Below are positions 51,079-63,310 of a stretch of DNA of 64,000 nucleotides, one piece after another (within the stretch, counting starts at the first letter, position 1; each line of letters begins with the position of its first letter). Source of the DNA: Dendrophyllia cribrosa (taxonomy: Eukaryota > Cnidaria > Anthozoa > Scleractinia > Dendrophylliidae); NCBI GenBank assembly GCA_024195265.1, contig JAJLRJ010000011.1, forward strand, positions 25,606,292 to 25,670,291, given 5' to 3'. The notes under the pieces were generated by a model. The model was not told the DNA's origin. It was given only the letters and a program-made list of their open reading frames with translations, and made no database searches. The position numbers and the translations under genes were made by a program.

Positions 51079-53424
51079 ACCTGCAGAAATTAAAATCCCA
51101 AATTCCAAATGGCCGCCAACTTGGGTCCGCCATCTTGGATTTCCATCCTGAAAAGAACACTTTCGTACGCCTCCAGTACAGTGTTCTTCGATACGAAAAT
51201 TCCCTGGGAATTGGGTAAATTTTTAAAAAGAGAGCGACATTTGATATTTTGCAGACATGTTTCCGCGGAAAACCGTCATGCTTACGATGTAATAAATTTA
51301 AGAATATCGCGTTTGCTGCTGTCACGACCAGTCGAATTGAGTAAAGAAGAAAAAAGGAAATGATCGACAATAGTATAGGATGCAATGTCACTGCCCGGCC
51401 ATAGTTTATTTCGTGTTTATTCGTGATATCTTTTGATATGGGTATCTTGTATTTACAGACGGCCGGTAAGTGACTATGAGCTGAATCACTTGAATGCGCG
51501 CACTTGCCGAGAATGAATGCACCTACCTTTTCAAAATGGCGGGGGAAGAAAGCGCGACAGATAATAAAGATATGCCAAGTAAACATAAAAAGCCGAGATA
51601 AGGAAAAAAGAAAAGAACGTTTAGTGCATAAAGGTTACTTCCTGATGAAATGTGCAGATGTCGTGGAAAGATTATCTATTTTCATGTGTCGATCTTGAAA
51701 TTTATTGACGTAAACCGGCCGGCATTTTGATCTAAAGACTCTTGAAGGCTTTTCTTTTCAAACCGTTACCAGTCGCTCGTTTTGTCCTATTAATTGTCAG
51801 AAATCCAAAACATACTCCTTAAATTTCAAAGTCCACAAGCCCATGAATTGTCCAGGAGCGCGATTCGTAGGGACGGCTTCAAGTCCAAATAGAGAAAGGA
51901 AAATTTACTGTCGTGTGTTCACGTTCTCAACAAAACCAATCATTTTCTCATTTGACCGGGGAACAGTATAATTTGTTGACGTAATCCGGCCGGTATTTTT
52001 TTTATGAAGACTCGACCGTGAGACACTCGAAACCTTTTTGTTTAAGCCTTTACCGCAGTCGCTCATGCATTTCTTCTCATTAATTGTAAGAAATCCAAAA
52101 TATCCTCCTTAAATTTCAAAGTCCACAAGTTCTTATCCCAAAGTGTCTGCTCCTCGTGACTATAGCTCTTTGTTAACAAGTTCTGAAGCGTGAAACCGTG
52201 TGCAGGAAAGCACGCGCAAGGAGCCGGTCGGCCCACGTGCCACGCACGAAAATAATCGGATTGCGTGCAATCACGCACATTTCCTTTTTATTTCTGACAA
52301 GAGGGGGTTCTATTGGAACAAAATCACTTCCCTTTTCGCTGAAAATAAAATAAGACGTGTCTTCCTGAAATGCTCGAGACACGTCCTTGGTTTTTAAGTG
52401 AACTTAATCATGAGTTAATAGCAGTAACAGATTGGAAAGTCTCGGAATTGTGGATATATTCATAAAAGTGATCATTCAAATAAAAGCTACCGAGCAGTAG
52501 TTTAGCAGTACTTTTGGTACTAATTTTCAATTAGAGATTATTCGGATTATTCATTAACATTTCTTGTGATGTTTTTATTTTTTATTTTTACCAAGTATGG
52601 AAATTTCAGATAATTGTCCGAAATTAGCGTATTTAGTGGTCGAATTGGTACTTTGGGCTTTAAAAAGCTGTCACTAGCTAAGGGGGCAATATGCTGATAT
52701 TATTCGAGATTAATTATATCTCTCAAGGGCCTTTAGTTCTCATGACCAAAGTTGTTCTTTTGTTTAATACAATGCCGGTTTTGTTTAGTTAGCATACGAG
52801 TTGTTTTGACTTTTAAACAGCTGAAGAGTAAATATGAAGTGAAGCACGTTTTAGTTGGTTGACGAAAGAACATACTACGCCCCTAAGCACACATCGTCCA
52901 ATCTGCGTAAGCATAAAGCATAGCTTTCTTTACTGCCCGCAAATGATGACACACTGAACAAAAACGTGCAGGCTCTACACACTTGCGGTTTACAATGTCA
53001 GTTAAAAACAGCATTAAAAAAAAAAAACAATTTTCCAGGATGTTATTATCCATGTTCAATTTAACGTACTGTTCAGCTTGGCCGCAAAGGTCTTAGCGGT
53101 AAGATAATTCACCGGTTACAGGAACTTTAACAAATTATATTTAGTAGCTTTATGTAACGACTCGGAGGTGGGGGTAGGAATCCTCTTAGTTTTTTGTGGG
53201 GGTGTGCCACCCGGTTCATCTGATTCAGACCAAAAAACGCCATTTTCCATACCCGTTGTCAGACCTCACCTCTACAATTCAAGGCCGTTTTCAAACCTGG
53301 CCTATAAAATCCACAACTGTTTTCAGGCCTGACGCACAATTTCAAACCAAGTGGTCAAAATCTTTACCCGTTTCCGGCCCAAGGGCGACGCGACACATAC
53401 CTATGTAACTAATATAGGGTAGTG

Positions 53425-53465
53425 CTCCCCCTCCCTCCCCCCCCCCCCCCCCCGCCCCCCGTCCC
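53425..53465. repeat. Poly-C tract
   Basis: CCTCCCTCCC followed by a long C run and GCCCCCC. Similar to the 29-C run at 26518. Length is likely polymorphic or uncertain in assembly. Confidence 0.7.
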
Positions 53466-54055
53466 GCCCGCAGTTGTAACGAATGAGTGATTTTTGCTGT
53501 GGAATTCTGTCAGCATTATAGAAGCAAGAAATAGATAAGCCAGTAGAACGAAATAGTGTCATAAACTTCTATCTCAGCTGTAATAGCAACAGCTGATCAA
53601 ACTTAAATTATTGTACGCATTGAAGGGCTCCTGTTGTATGTTATGGTTTACTGATTTGCATGCGTTTTTGAAATGTTTAAACACAAACATGTTCAGTCAG
53701 TCAGTCAGTCAGAGTTTAAAACTGACTATCGAGCACAGAGTTCTAAATGCTAACTGAAACAAAAGGAACGGCAAACTTATCCTTATTTACGGCAAAAAAA
53801 AAAAAACAGAAGCAGCAGAAATCCGGCCATTCTTAACGGTTTGCTGCAGTGATCGTGCTTTCTATGTTTCTTTTTAAATGCTAACTGCTTGTCTCTCCAA
53901 AAAGTGGACGAATATCGATCCCGAAAAAAAATCATTTGTCATGAACGACTGCTAAACGAAAGTACTGCTCGGACGTTCTCACTCAGCTCTCATCCCTAAC
54001 CGGTACAAGGAAAATCAGAGCAGACTCCTTAGTCTCGACACGTGGGGTGATTTAA

Positions 54056-54250
54056 CCATTCTACTCCCAGATTCAATGATGGTGGAGACATGTAGTGTAG
54101 TCCTAACGTTCGAGTCTGTTGACGAAATCCAATGGTGTGACCATTCAAATTAAACCTCTTCTCCAGTACTTTTGTTTATAAATATTTTACAAAATGAAAT
54201 TCGGTATTTTATATGAATTGTTATCTTTGGCACTCTTGGGAATAAAAGAG
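54056..54250. mobile_element. TTAA-flanked MITE, 195 bp
   Basis: TTAA at 54052-54055 and 54251-54254. Same family as 45732-45950 (ACTCCCAGATTC, GTGTGACCATTCAAAT, GGCACTCTTGGGAA). Confidence 0.75.
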
Positions 54251-56738
54251 TTAATATAGAAAACGGTATTTGGCTTCCAACATTTTGAAGGCCGCTTCGA
54301 AGTTTGGATAGTGATTACTTTCCAGTTAAAAACTTTCAAACCTTCAATGAATGAAATCTGCTTTTCAGAGCTGAATGTTCTTTAAAACGTTAAAACGAAC
54401 TTAAAACGAAAAAAAAAAGCAATCGGGTTTTAATTTAAATGTTAATAAATAAATGTGTCTTTTCTGATGCAAGAATTGCTCTTTGTTACAAATACCCCCT
54501 CCCTCCCTACCCCGGACGTGTCATTTGTCAACGATCATGTTTACGTACATGTACGTAAAGTTCCGGCCGGTTAAATATTGGTCACGAATTGATGGACGAA
54601 ACCTCTCGAAAAGCGCCGGTATAAAAGCTTTAAGGCGAATAACGATGAAATGGCTTGCCTATAGCTTTAATTTGCCATTTAATACTGATTAGAGAACATT
54701 TTACAGAAAACGTGACCGACGAGGCGATTTCGCGTTCCCGCGCATCTCGAGAGTATTGTTTTGAAGATTACGAAAAACAATGGAGGATGCGCACTTTTAG
54801 TACAAAAATCACGCCTTTTTTGGCTCGTTTTATGATTGTTTTGCGAAGATTGGAAAGCAATAAAAACCCTATGTTGACTGCGAAACCACAGGAACATGAC
54901 CGCAAGCACCCGTGATAAAAATAAACAGATTCACAAAACCGGTTTCGCGAGCGTGTTATTAAACAAACACAGCGAGATTTAAAAAAAGTATGTTAAAACA
55001 ATGTTTGTAGACTGTTGAAGTGAAAGATCTGAACTAATTCATTCTTAATCCCTGGGTTGCCTTTTCCCGCTTCCTCGTAAATTCTGCAGCTATTTTTAAC
55101 CGGAAATTTTAGGTCCCCCTTCGTACATTGTTTGTACTCATCGTCCGGATGTGAAAGGTCAGTAAATACGAAGGGGGCTGACTACTTCAGTGTTTAAACC
55201 AGTCTGTTATCAAATATTTTCCCTCAGTTGTCTTTGCTTCGGTAGCATAAATGTCAGTTCTGTCTTTTGGAACTTTAGGACAAAATCATTAAATTATGCA
55301 GTTTATGTAGAAACCCTTGTCAATCAGAGATCATGTGAGCTCGTCAAGGTGATTATCAGTTTTTTATCGTTTTAAAAGATAAGTCGGATAAAGTTCTATT
55401 TTGCAGTCAAAACAATCCCTAAGACAAAGAAATTTGCATTCATTTTTTTTCATGACTAGATTGGAATAACAACGAAACATACAAAAAATTTATATTGTTT
55501 GTAAATCAAGCTAGCTTCAAACGAAACACCGACGAGAATATTTATTTATATAGCCAGCCTTGATATAACACACGTGCAGTTTAGAGGTTGCCAGGTAGCG
55601 GGTAGCCATTTTGGACTAAGCATAGAATTTGGTCCAAAAAAACCATCAATTAACATTTTTTCTTTTTAAATACGGTACTATACAAGCAAAAGCGAATATA
55701 TTATTTTCTGAATAGTCGTCCTAAATCGTTATTTCAAATTGACCGAGGTCGTGGACTTTTAAATCGAAAGCGAAAATAGTTATATTATTATTACTAGGGC
55801 TTTTTCCCGGTCTTAATGATTCGTGCTTGTTTTTACAGCCACCGGTCAAAGATGTTTACAACTCGTGCAAAAACGCCGGCAAACAAGAGCCTGTTATGTA
55901 TTGTTTTTGTTACAGCGGAAGCGACACACCCCCTTTCAATAGCCAATCACAATTGACAAACCTGAAGTTGTTTACTACGAAATCCGCAACAGAAAACTAA
56001 AAAAATCGTAAAATGTAACGGCAAAATGTTTCCATATTGCGATCTCGCAAAGAAAATGAGCGATCTTGATTCGTTGCGGTTCTTTAGCTCGTGAAAAATC
56101 GCTAAAAAACAATGGGACATGACTGGCATACGAAATGAGGAGAGTTTGGTAATTGAATATTCGTTTAGTGTCACGGGATATACCTGCTGATAATGATTGA
56201 TTGATAACAAGACGAGTCTTATTGTCTCGAACGTGCATTAACCAATCACATTCCGAGCAAAAGGTTGAAAGTTCGCACGGCCGAACGGAGCGAGACAAAC
56301 AACGCTGAACACGATGCTTGAATGCAGAACAAATTTGTTGAAATGTTAACAAAATATAAAGCCAGATGCAAAATCTACCTAAAAAATAACCTCGTTGTTT
56401 TGATATCTGCTTGCTAACGAGATTTTTCAGCATCGATGGTGAAAACTTACAGAGTTAAAACTTTGCCGCACATGCGAGCAGCGACACGGCGGGGTATTAT
56501 TGGCGTTACGCCAAACACAAGAATCACGTCTTCGGCGGAACGGCCTGGGTAAACTTCGCCGCATTTCCGCCTTCGCCAAGCCTCGCCGATTTCAATTTAC
56601 GAATGTAATTGCAAAACAAAAAGGCCAATCTTTTCAAAAAAAAAACCTTGCTTCTGTGGTGTGACTTTCCCCCTCGTGCGAAGAAAAACACATGTTAATT
56701 TACTAATCACACAACTTGTCATAAACCCACATCTAAAT

Positions 56739-56744
56739 TTTATT
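56739..56744 (-). terminator. Candidate poly(A) signal of the zinc-finger gene
   Basis: AATAAA on the minus strand about 400 bp after the stop at 57144. It is a candidate only, because the region is AT-rich. Confidence 0.25.
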
Positions 56745-57143
56745 GGAAATATCTTTTAACTTCCAAATATTCATGTCTATATTAATTTAATAGTTTCGAC
56801 GGAATTCGATGTTAGATACCAATAACTTGCATACCAATGCTGGTAAAATGTTATGTCCAAAAACTGAACTGGTCGTCGAGTGTATTAACATTTTTACGTC
56901 TGACCGACTTCTGAATCACCACTGTACGAACGAAATATTCCTCTTTCGCAGGTGTCTTATAGAACTGCGATATATAAAAAATATAACGATTTGATAAAAT
57001 ATTTAATCTATGTACATGTCCTGGATTTTACTTTACGACAAGCTATAAATGTTTATATTCGGTGCTCTACGAACATGCTATAAATACGATATCTGCATGG
57101 TGAGTGAACGATGCAATTTAACTCGTTCGCCGGTCAGAACAGT

Positions 57144-57594
57144 TCAATCCGCGAACCGCACACAAGCTTTTTTCCATCTGCACTGTGTGCACCAAAGATG
57201 CCGGTTTTCCATTCCGTAAACTTTCCGACACTTCTTGCTCTCGCCTCGGACTTTTCGAACGATGTGATGATTCGCATGTGTCTGGATTCTTGCAGGAGGG
57301 TTCGTCTTGGCGCTTCCCTTAGAAACCGGCGGTGTGCTGTACGAGAGCTGGGTGATAGTTTGTACGTCCCAGTTGAATCGAGGGTGTTGCAGTGACCCGT
57401 AAGTTGGAGAAGTTGCAACTCCGGGTTCGGACCACGGACTTTTCACCATGTCGAAATGCGATTGTGTTGGAGTAGGAGAAAGAGCGAGAGGCGGAGGAAA
57501 TACACTGTCATTAGATTCATCGTCGAGGTCAATTTCATTGAAATAAAAGTCTTCCTCGCCATCGCTGTATCCATCCTCAATAGAGCTTTTAGGT
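57144..57594 (-). CDS. Glut4EF-type exon 5 with C-clamp and stop
   Basis: [20 protein letters not shown], a Ser/Pro-rich middle, then the C-clamp [20 protein letters not shown] and KACVRFAD, stop. TTTTTTCAG acceptor. Confidence 0.94.
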
Positions 57595-59811
57595 CTGAAA
57601 AAATACAAGGACCAAAACGAATCTACGATGAATGTCTGTTTTCAAATTACATTTCACATCATTTTGCATTACACATACATTTCACCGGCTCGGGGTTTGC
57701 TTTGCGCTTTTGCAAAAAAATCAGTTCACAATTATAGTAAAGACACATGTTTGTCTGCAAATATATGTAAAACCTTTTATAATTTGTCTCCCCTACGTAG
57801 AAAAATCAATCGTGTGCTTTGCGAATCGCGGTGTGAATCTTATTTGTGTACAGTAAATGATTATAGTTGCAAATTTAACTGCTATCGTAAGCGAACAAAA
57901 ATAATTTAAAGATCTTTTTTTGAAATTGTACTAATGAACCGAGTAGAAGTCACATCGAAGGAATTACAGCAGCTATTTTCTTTTAAATGGAAATAAAGCG
58001 CGCTTAGAAGACATGATCAAAGTTTACATACCCGAGATGGATTGTTCGAACGTGCCGAATTATTCCGGGAGCGGTTGAGAGGGTTTTCCCGCAGCCGGGC
58101 CAAGTACACTTGTATAAGGTCTTCAGATTGGAATTTGATGATGTGGAATTCTGAAAAAAAAAATAGCTAACAGTTATTTCACTGAAGACTTGCTTCTAGC
58201 ATGTACAGTTCGTTAGGAGGCGAAATGAGCTCGGAGTGAATTCAACCGGGAACCGGAACAAATGCGAAAATAAACAGAGGCGAGCGAGAGATGCCGTGCA
58301 AAGACTTGATCGAAGGTGTAAAATTGTTGATAGACAAAAAAAAATAATAAAAGCTCGCCCAGACAGTTCTACAGCTGCAATACCAAGTTACAAGTTTTAG
58401 ACTTTTACATGTAATGTCTGTGATCTGCCCTAAAAAGCAGTTTGTTAGCCTTTATGCAAGACCGGTATTGAACGTGGTATACCTCGAGGTCAATGCAGTA
58501 AACAACTTTTATCCCGACTTCTTTAGAACGGAATTTAATAGATCGATTTCAGCGTTACAGACCTTTCTTTTGCGTGTGTTCTCGTGTCGGTGAAAATCAA
58601 CTCCAATTCCTTCGTCCACTGGCGAAGGTGGACCGTTGAAGAAAAAGTTGGAATCTTGCGTGTGAATTGGAGAATTTGAATGGGCCGGCGAGTTCGTCGG
58701 GCTTGGATAGTGTGCCATTTCAGAACCGGAGTCCGGCGTCAAGGGAAATTCAAAATTCGCTTCATCCACTGAAAAAAAAAATAATAATAAACTATATTAT
58801 TTAATGCTAACAGTAGCAGAAATTAGTGCTATCACAGCACAAATGACGGAAATTCAACGTTTGCAAAAACACCTCGAGTGTTAAAAGGCGAATGAATTGT
58901 AAGCTTAAATAATAAGAAAGTGTGTTCGGATTAGCACGAGCCAAAAAAATACAATGAATGGAATAATTTTTCGAATATTCAACTTACCGTGATCCACATC
59001 CTTGAGAACTGGGGAGATCGATAAAGCTGTGAGAACCAGAGCAGCCATTTCCTCGCTTCTCGTAACATTTTCTTGGCGTTTTGTGCAGCCCCTATGAAAA
59101 GAAAGTGGTTTAGAATTTAATGAAGGGATAAAATAAAGAGCAAACTAATGTCAAAACAAAAGAACACAAAAATGGCTCGATCTAAAAGTTTTAAAATCCG
59201 AAATAAAGCTCTTTTCTCCTAACCACAAAGAAGTAGAGAATAACGTAACTGAATGAAAACAAAACCAGGTATTTTTTGTACGTGCTTGTTCAAACGTTAA
59301 CTTACTTGCAAGATTTTATTCCATGTGCTCGCATTTTGCAAGGCACCGGGCACGAAATGGACGAGATGGAATTGTTCATGGACTGAATCTCGTGAACTGA
59401 CTCAGTAAACCTCTCTCCTTTCATAAGGTGAATCTCCTCGGGTCTTAGAGCCACCACTGTGTCCTGATAGTCCAGGATTTTTACTAAGACTTCGTTGAAT
59501 TCTGAGCGGGTCGTTAGAACTCGTGCTTCCATTTCGCGGCCTTTGAAGAAGATAAAAACGTTCTGTCCGTCCTTTAAAACTGTGTCACCGGCATCGTTAA
59601 ATCCAGGACCAACAATTTCTCCCTCGTCCACCTCAGCTATATAGTCGTCTTCAAATAAAATAGTATACGTATTTTCGCCGGTAGGCTTGCTTTTAACCGC
59701 CTCGATGACACCGCTGTAAAAATAACCATCTTTCCACGGTGCACACACACGCACACCAAGAAGGGAATTTTTTGGGCGCCGTCTAAGCGAAAACATTATT
59801 TCCTCCAGCAA
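57144..59811 (-). CDS. ZNF395/ZNF704/SLC2A4RG-family transcription factor (Glut4EF type), complete
   Basis: Five coding exons on the minus strand with consistent phases sum to 1,386 nt, 461 residues plus stop. Human relatives are about 390-510 residues. Order: an N-terminal Tudor-like module (about 15-130; [40 protein letters not shown]); a cysteine segment [18 protein letters not shown]; a Ser/Pro linker; a C2H2 finger at 287-310 spaced C-x4-C-x12-H-x4-H; the family signature [15 protein letters not shown]; and a C-terminal C-clamp at 434-456 spaced C-x12-C-x2-C-x5-C. The C-clamp binds GC-rich DNA in this family. Vertebrate members regulate GLUT4, Huntington-disease-gene and metabolic promoters; in a cnidarian the targets are unknown. 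ATG 59811 gives [16 protein letters not shown] 59796 (MFSLRRRP) is an equally possible start. Confidence 0.93.
58032..58150 (-). CDS. Glut4EF-type exon 4 with C2H2 finger
   Basis: [20 protein letters not shown] then [25 protein letters not shown] acceptor, GTATGT donor, ends with 2 nt of a Gly codon. Too short to stand out as a long open frame. Confidence 0.93.
58563..58768 (-). CDS. Glut4EF-type exon 3
   Basis: [20 protein letters not shown], a Ser/Pro-rich linker, ending ENTRKRK. The donor is GTCTGT, weaker than usual, but phase 0 fits exon 4. The frame would otherwise run on to a stop at 58509. Confidence 0.85.
58988..59091 (-). CDS. Glut4EF-type exon 2
   Basis: [20 protein letters not shown] then [19 protein letters not shown] acceptor, GTAAGT donor, ends phase 1. 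Confidence 0.92.
59306..59811 (-). CDS. Glut4EF-type exon 1
   Basis: Residues 1-168 plus 2 nt, the Tudor-like module and the start of the Cys segment. GTAAGT donor. Confidence 0.92.
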
Positions 59812-59994
59812 GTCGTGGAAAAAAATTGTCGATATCCGTCAGAAATTGAATATTTTCTCCCGTTACATCGGAACCCGTTAAAACTTCTCGTGCGAAAAAC
59901 TCGCTGATTGAAATCACTATTTTGTTGTTGTTTTTACGGCGGATTTTGGGGGCGTTTACCAACCCCTGTGGCGATCTGCTTCTGTCGAACGCTT

Positions 59995-60430
59995 TGATTG
60001 GTCTATGGCTCCGATAAAACAGTACGACGATTTCTATTGGTCGAATCTCATCAAAAGATGACGTCTGATTGGCTAATTTGTCTTGCTATTTTTAAATCCA
60101 TTGAGCAGCTTTGTTGACATTTGCAGCTCACAAAGTGTCTAGCTCACGTACACAGCCTTTTATTGAGAACTCCATTGTTTGCCCGTTGTTTTTGTTCCCA
60201 GAAAAGATTACAGCTCCATCGCGTTTCCTATTTTGTAAGATCCGGAAAAGCTGCTTCAGAATGTGATTTTTTCCATCGAGGAAGTTTTGCTTTTGAAATT
60301 CGAGCCGAATCCATGTGACAAACGTTACGGTTTGCTTTTGACGTGCGCCAAATCATATCCCACTGTGTGATTGGCTAAGATCGATAGAGAGGTGTCAGAA
60401 AAATATTAAACAAAGATTCTGATTGGTCGA
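59995..60430 (-). promoter_or_regulatory. CCAAT-box cluster upstream of the zinc-finger gene
   Basis: Minus-strand CCAAT occurs at 60001-59997, 60040-60036, 60072-60068, 60374-60370 and 60426-60422, that is about 190-260 and 560-610 bp before the start codon. Several read CCAATCA or AGCCAAT, the NF-Y consensus form. No TATA box seen. Function is inferred from position and motif. Confidence 0.45.
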
Positions 60431-62308
60431 CAAAACAAATCAATCACACATTTTGGCGACCTTACGGCGCCACTACAATTAAACTCCTCGGTAATTATGT
60501 CAACTTTTTGCTTGGCCTTACAAACAAGACGAGTTTTTCAAATTAATTCTGCAGTTGTTATGTTTTCTGTGCAGACAATTGTCTCGTTTTTAGATAGACA
60601 GTTTCTAGATTTTGTTTATATTTGAGAATGATAATGAAAATGCATATTTTTTTCTCTCTCTTGCTCAGGATCGATCGAAACCGGCTTCTCGCAGTTATAG
60701 AAGTTAAATATTCACAAATATTTCGAAAATATTGGATCGACGAGACAGCCTTCAGAGCGAAGCAGATATCACAGATCTGCTAAAAATACATCAAAATGTT
60801 TTCAAAAGGAAATCTAACACATGCGAGAGTGCCCACTTCAAATACACCATGTATTATTGAAGTCATTGTAATGTAGTCCAACCACTTCCACAATTCGACT
60901 TCTTTTATCGCATTGTAAGCTTAAACTGTTTTGAAATAAAAGTTAAAAACAACTCATGGATTCAGGATTCAGGACCTTTGCCCCGTAAATGTGTCATATC
61001 ACCGAAAAATAAAGATTACTATTATTTTTCGAAAGTCGTGCCCGAGAGCGGGCACTTAAGTGTCACGTGACGGATTTTGCCGGCCGGCACGCGCGACAAC
61101 TATCTCGCACCCCGAGGGTGTAATTTTAAACTTCACAACAAAAGCCGGTTAGGTTTGACACGGAAAAATCATATCTAAAAACAAAGGTTTGAGTAACAAA
61201 ATACACGAAAAAAATAACTGCATCGTGAGATGGGAATCGCGTGATTCGCTGAAGCAGGCTGAAGAGAGAAATGGAAATGTCGAAACACGCCGCAATGAAA
61301 CAAAACACTTGAAAAGTGCCATTTTGCATGCAGTGGCGCTTTAATATCTAGATTTTGAATGGACAATAGCTGAAGTAGCTTTATCTATGATCTATCTATA
61401 GATTGCATATTAAACAAAGTCACGTAGCATGCACAGTCCACAACTGTGATCCTAAAACAATGATGTTTACAACTTTCGAACGGAGCGTTTAATTTATGCA
61501 AAATACGCTGTTTAATAATACTTCGAAATTACAATAGAGAAAGGGAAAAATAATCCACAACTCTTGAACGCCTACGCTTTGGATATGTTAATTTTGTAAT
61601 GATATTTGGACGAGTTTTTTTAGGGATGCTAAAGGGATCATGTTGGACAGATGAAAATTGCTAATCCAATTTTCTGTGTTTCATGCATTCAGTCCGGCTG
61701 TTTATGGGGAATCGTAATGGGAGTTATTAGCATACTGCATCACGACAAATTCATAATAGGACGTTTTTTTAGGCAATGTGTTTTTAACGTCCATCCGTAT
61801 TAGACCAAAACCTGAGCGACAATAAACATGAATCAAAAATACAATAAGAAAATAAAATCGAGGATTATTTTTATGCATTTGCTTGTTTATCTGAAGGCAA
61901 GATAGCTGGCCAACATCCAACATTCTTTCAGCTTGAAAACAACAAATATCTGTGCGTACTCTTGCCGGTCTACGAAAAAGCCGAATCTTCCTTCGTAGAG
62001 TCCCTTGCAAAATAGTAATGTGTATCCAGCTCTTTAAATGCGCGAGCAAAGTAAATAGCTAAATGATTCTCAGTTCTGACAAGTAATGAACACAATCAAT
62101 ATTGTAGGTGTATTATTAATTAAGCAGCTGTTCGTGTAAAGGTTTCAGGGTAGCCACGATCTTTCTTCGCACCATGCACAATGTTTGATTTATACAGCAT
62201 ACGCATACGCTTGTATGAACTGATTACTAACATACAGAACTTTTGAAAGTAAACAAAAATCCCTGGTTTCAGTTGAAACGACGCTTCCAGTGATCTGCAC
62301 GTTTCGTG
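60431..62308. other. Intergenic
   Basis: No coding exon recognised. GCCCGAGAGCGGGC at about 61040 is a small hairpin. Confidence 0.45.
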
Positions 62309-62606
62309 TCCCGGGGGAGGGGGACTCACATAAAAAATCCCGGGGGGTGCTCGTCGTATCTTTTAGGGTTCAAAATTTGAAGATTGGTAAAGCACAAAGC
62401 CGATTTACACGGTACAACTTCGTCGCATTTTTGTAGCGCGCGCTGCTTGCGTCAGGCGAAAATTGTATGTGGCCACGATTGTCGTAAGGTTTGGTACGTC
62501 TTAAAGGTAAAAATCCACTTGCGCCACACCCATCAAACAAGATCTGGTACTCGCCCTTGGGTGTTTTTTAAGCATCCCCATCGTTTTTATATGGGAGTCC
62601 CCCAGG
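62309..62606. mobile_element. G/C-run element, relative of 24811-26547
   Basis: CCCGGGGGAGGGGGACTCAC at the left and TATGGGAGTCCCCCAGG at the right, with GGGTGCTCGTCG and TTTTTATATGGGAG shared with the intron 8 element. Confidence 0.6.
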
Positions 62607-62943
62607 AACGAAGGCGGCGAAATCTGTGCTTTAATTCAGTCACTTGCGGAAGCGAACAGGGTCACGCGAGCTCGTGCAACATGAGATCGAACGTTTCTTG
62701 TGAATAAACGTATTAAAGCAAGTCGCACGATATAACATGCTACTGATAAATTATCTATGTGAAAATATGGTTCACCGGCGAAGAATCCAGGTAAAATGAG
62801 AGGTTCAAGCAAGTAACCGTGTACGACAATTCTGCTGGTGTACGTTGGATCAAACTAGTGATCTGATCGGTTTAACAAGTGAAAATATAGTATAGAAGCA
62901 AAGACCTATACAACGTAGGTAAAATTTTTTTAAGGTGTACTAT

Positions 62944-62973
62944 ATTTCGGCTAGCCAAACCAGCCTTCTTCAG
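62944..62973 (-). ncRNA. Hammerhead-like motif after a Penelope fragment
   Basis: The minus strand reads CTGAAGA, a hairpin GGCT/AGCC, then GAAATATA. This fits CUGANGA, stem II, GAAA and an AUA cleavage triplet. It lies about 170 bp downstream of the Penelope-like stop, where such ribozymes are known in these elements. Activity unproven. Confidence 0.5.
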
Positions 62974-63139
62974 GTACAATGAGGTAAAATTTACATTGGC
63001 TTTTTTTTATATACGTAACAAAGGAAATACGTAGCGCTCCGCCTAGAAAAATAACAATCATGATAGACAGAAATAAAACTAGCTGATAACGAAAAATATA
63101 CAGAAAACAATGAAAGGAAACTAATACTAAAATGAATAA

Positions 63140-63310
63140 TTAGAATGTTTCTTCGCGAATGTTGAGGCCATGAGGTACAAGTGTTCTGCCTTTTGAAATT
63201 AAAAAAGCTTCTTTGGCCTTACGTATTGAGTCTAGAGAAAATTAGAGAAAATTTTTTCAATGGGGATTAGTTGCATGTCATTAGCAGTGTGATTAGGAGA
63301 AGCATATTTT
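63140..63310 (-). pseudogene. C-terminal fragment of a Penelope-like element ORF
   Basis: The minus strand reads SPNHTANDMQLIPIEKIF, then after a frame break at an AGAGAAAATT duplication, SIRKAKEAFLISKGRTLVPH and GLNIREETF, then stop. The R..E..LI...TL.PHGLN ending is typical of the endonuclease end of Penelope-like retroelement ORFs. The rest of the element was not found in the 700 bp to the window edge. Confidence 0.55.

Larger units (their letters stand above)
44919..57143. other. Intergenic region between lipin and the zinc-finger gene
   Basis: About 12 kb with no exon I can support. It holds repeat arrays and MITEs listed separately. 50120-50580 is a GC-rich patch whose translations look like dispersed repeat peptides. 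55975-56433 (minus) is a 152-codon frame that I suspect belongs to a dispersed repeat. (GTCA)n lies at about 53695-53712. The lipin 3' UTR end could not be fixed. Confidence 0.5.

Noticed and set aside
51068..51586. 172-codon minus-strand frame
   Set aside because: No recognisable domain and odd composition. It overlaps a CCGCCATCTTGGAT-type repeat and a MITE end; I treat it as chance.
55975..56433. 152-codon minus-strand frame as a gene
   Set aside because: No domain or splice context. It looks like the kind of frame carried by a dispersed repeat; not supported enough to call.
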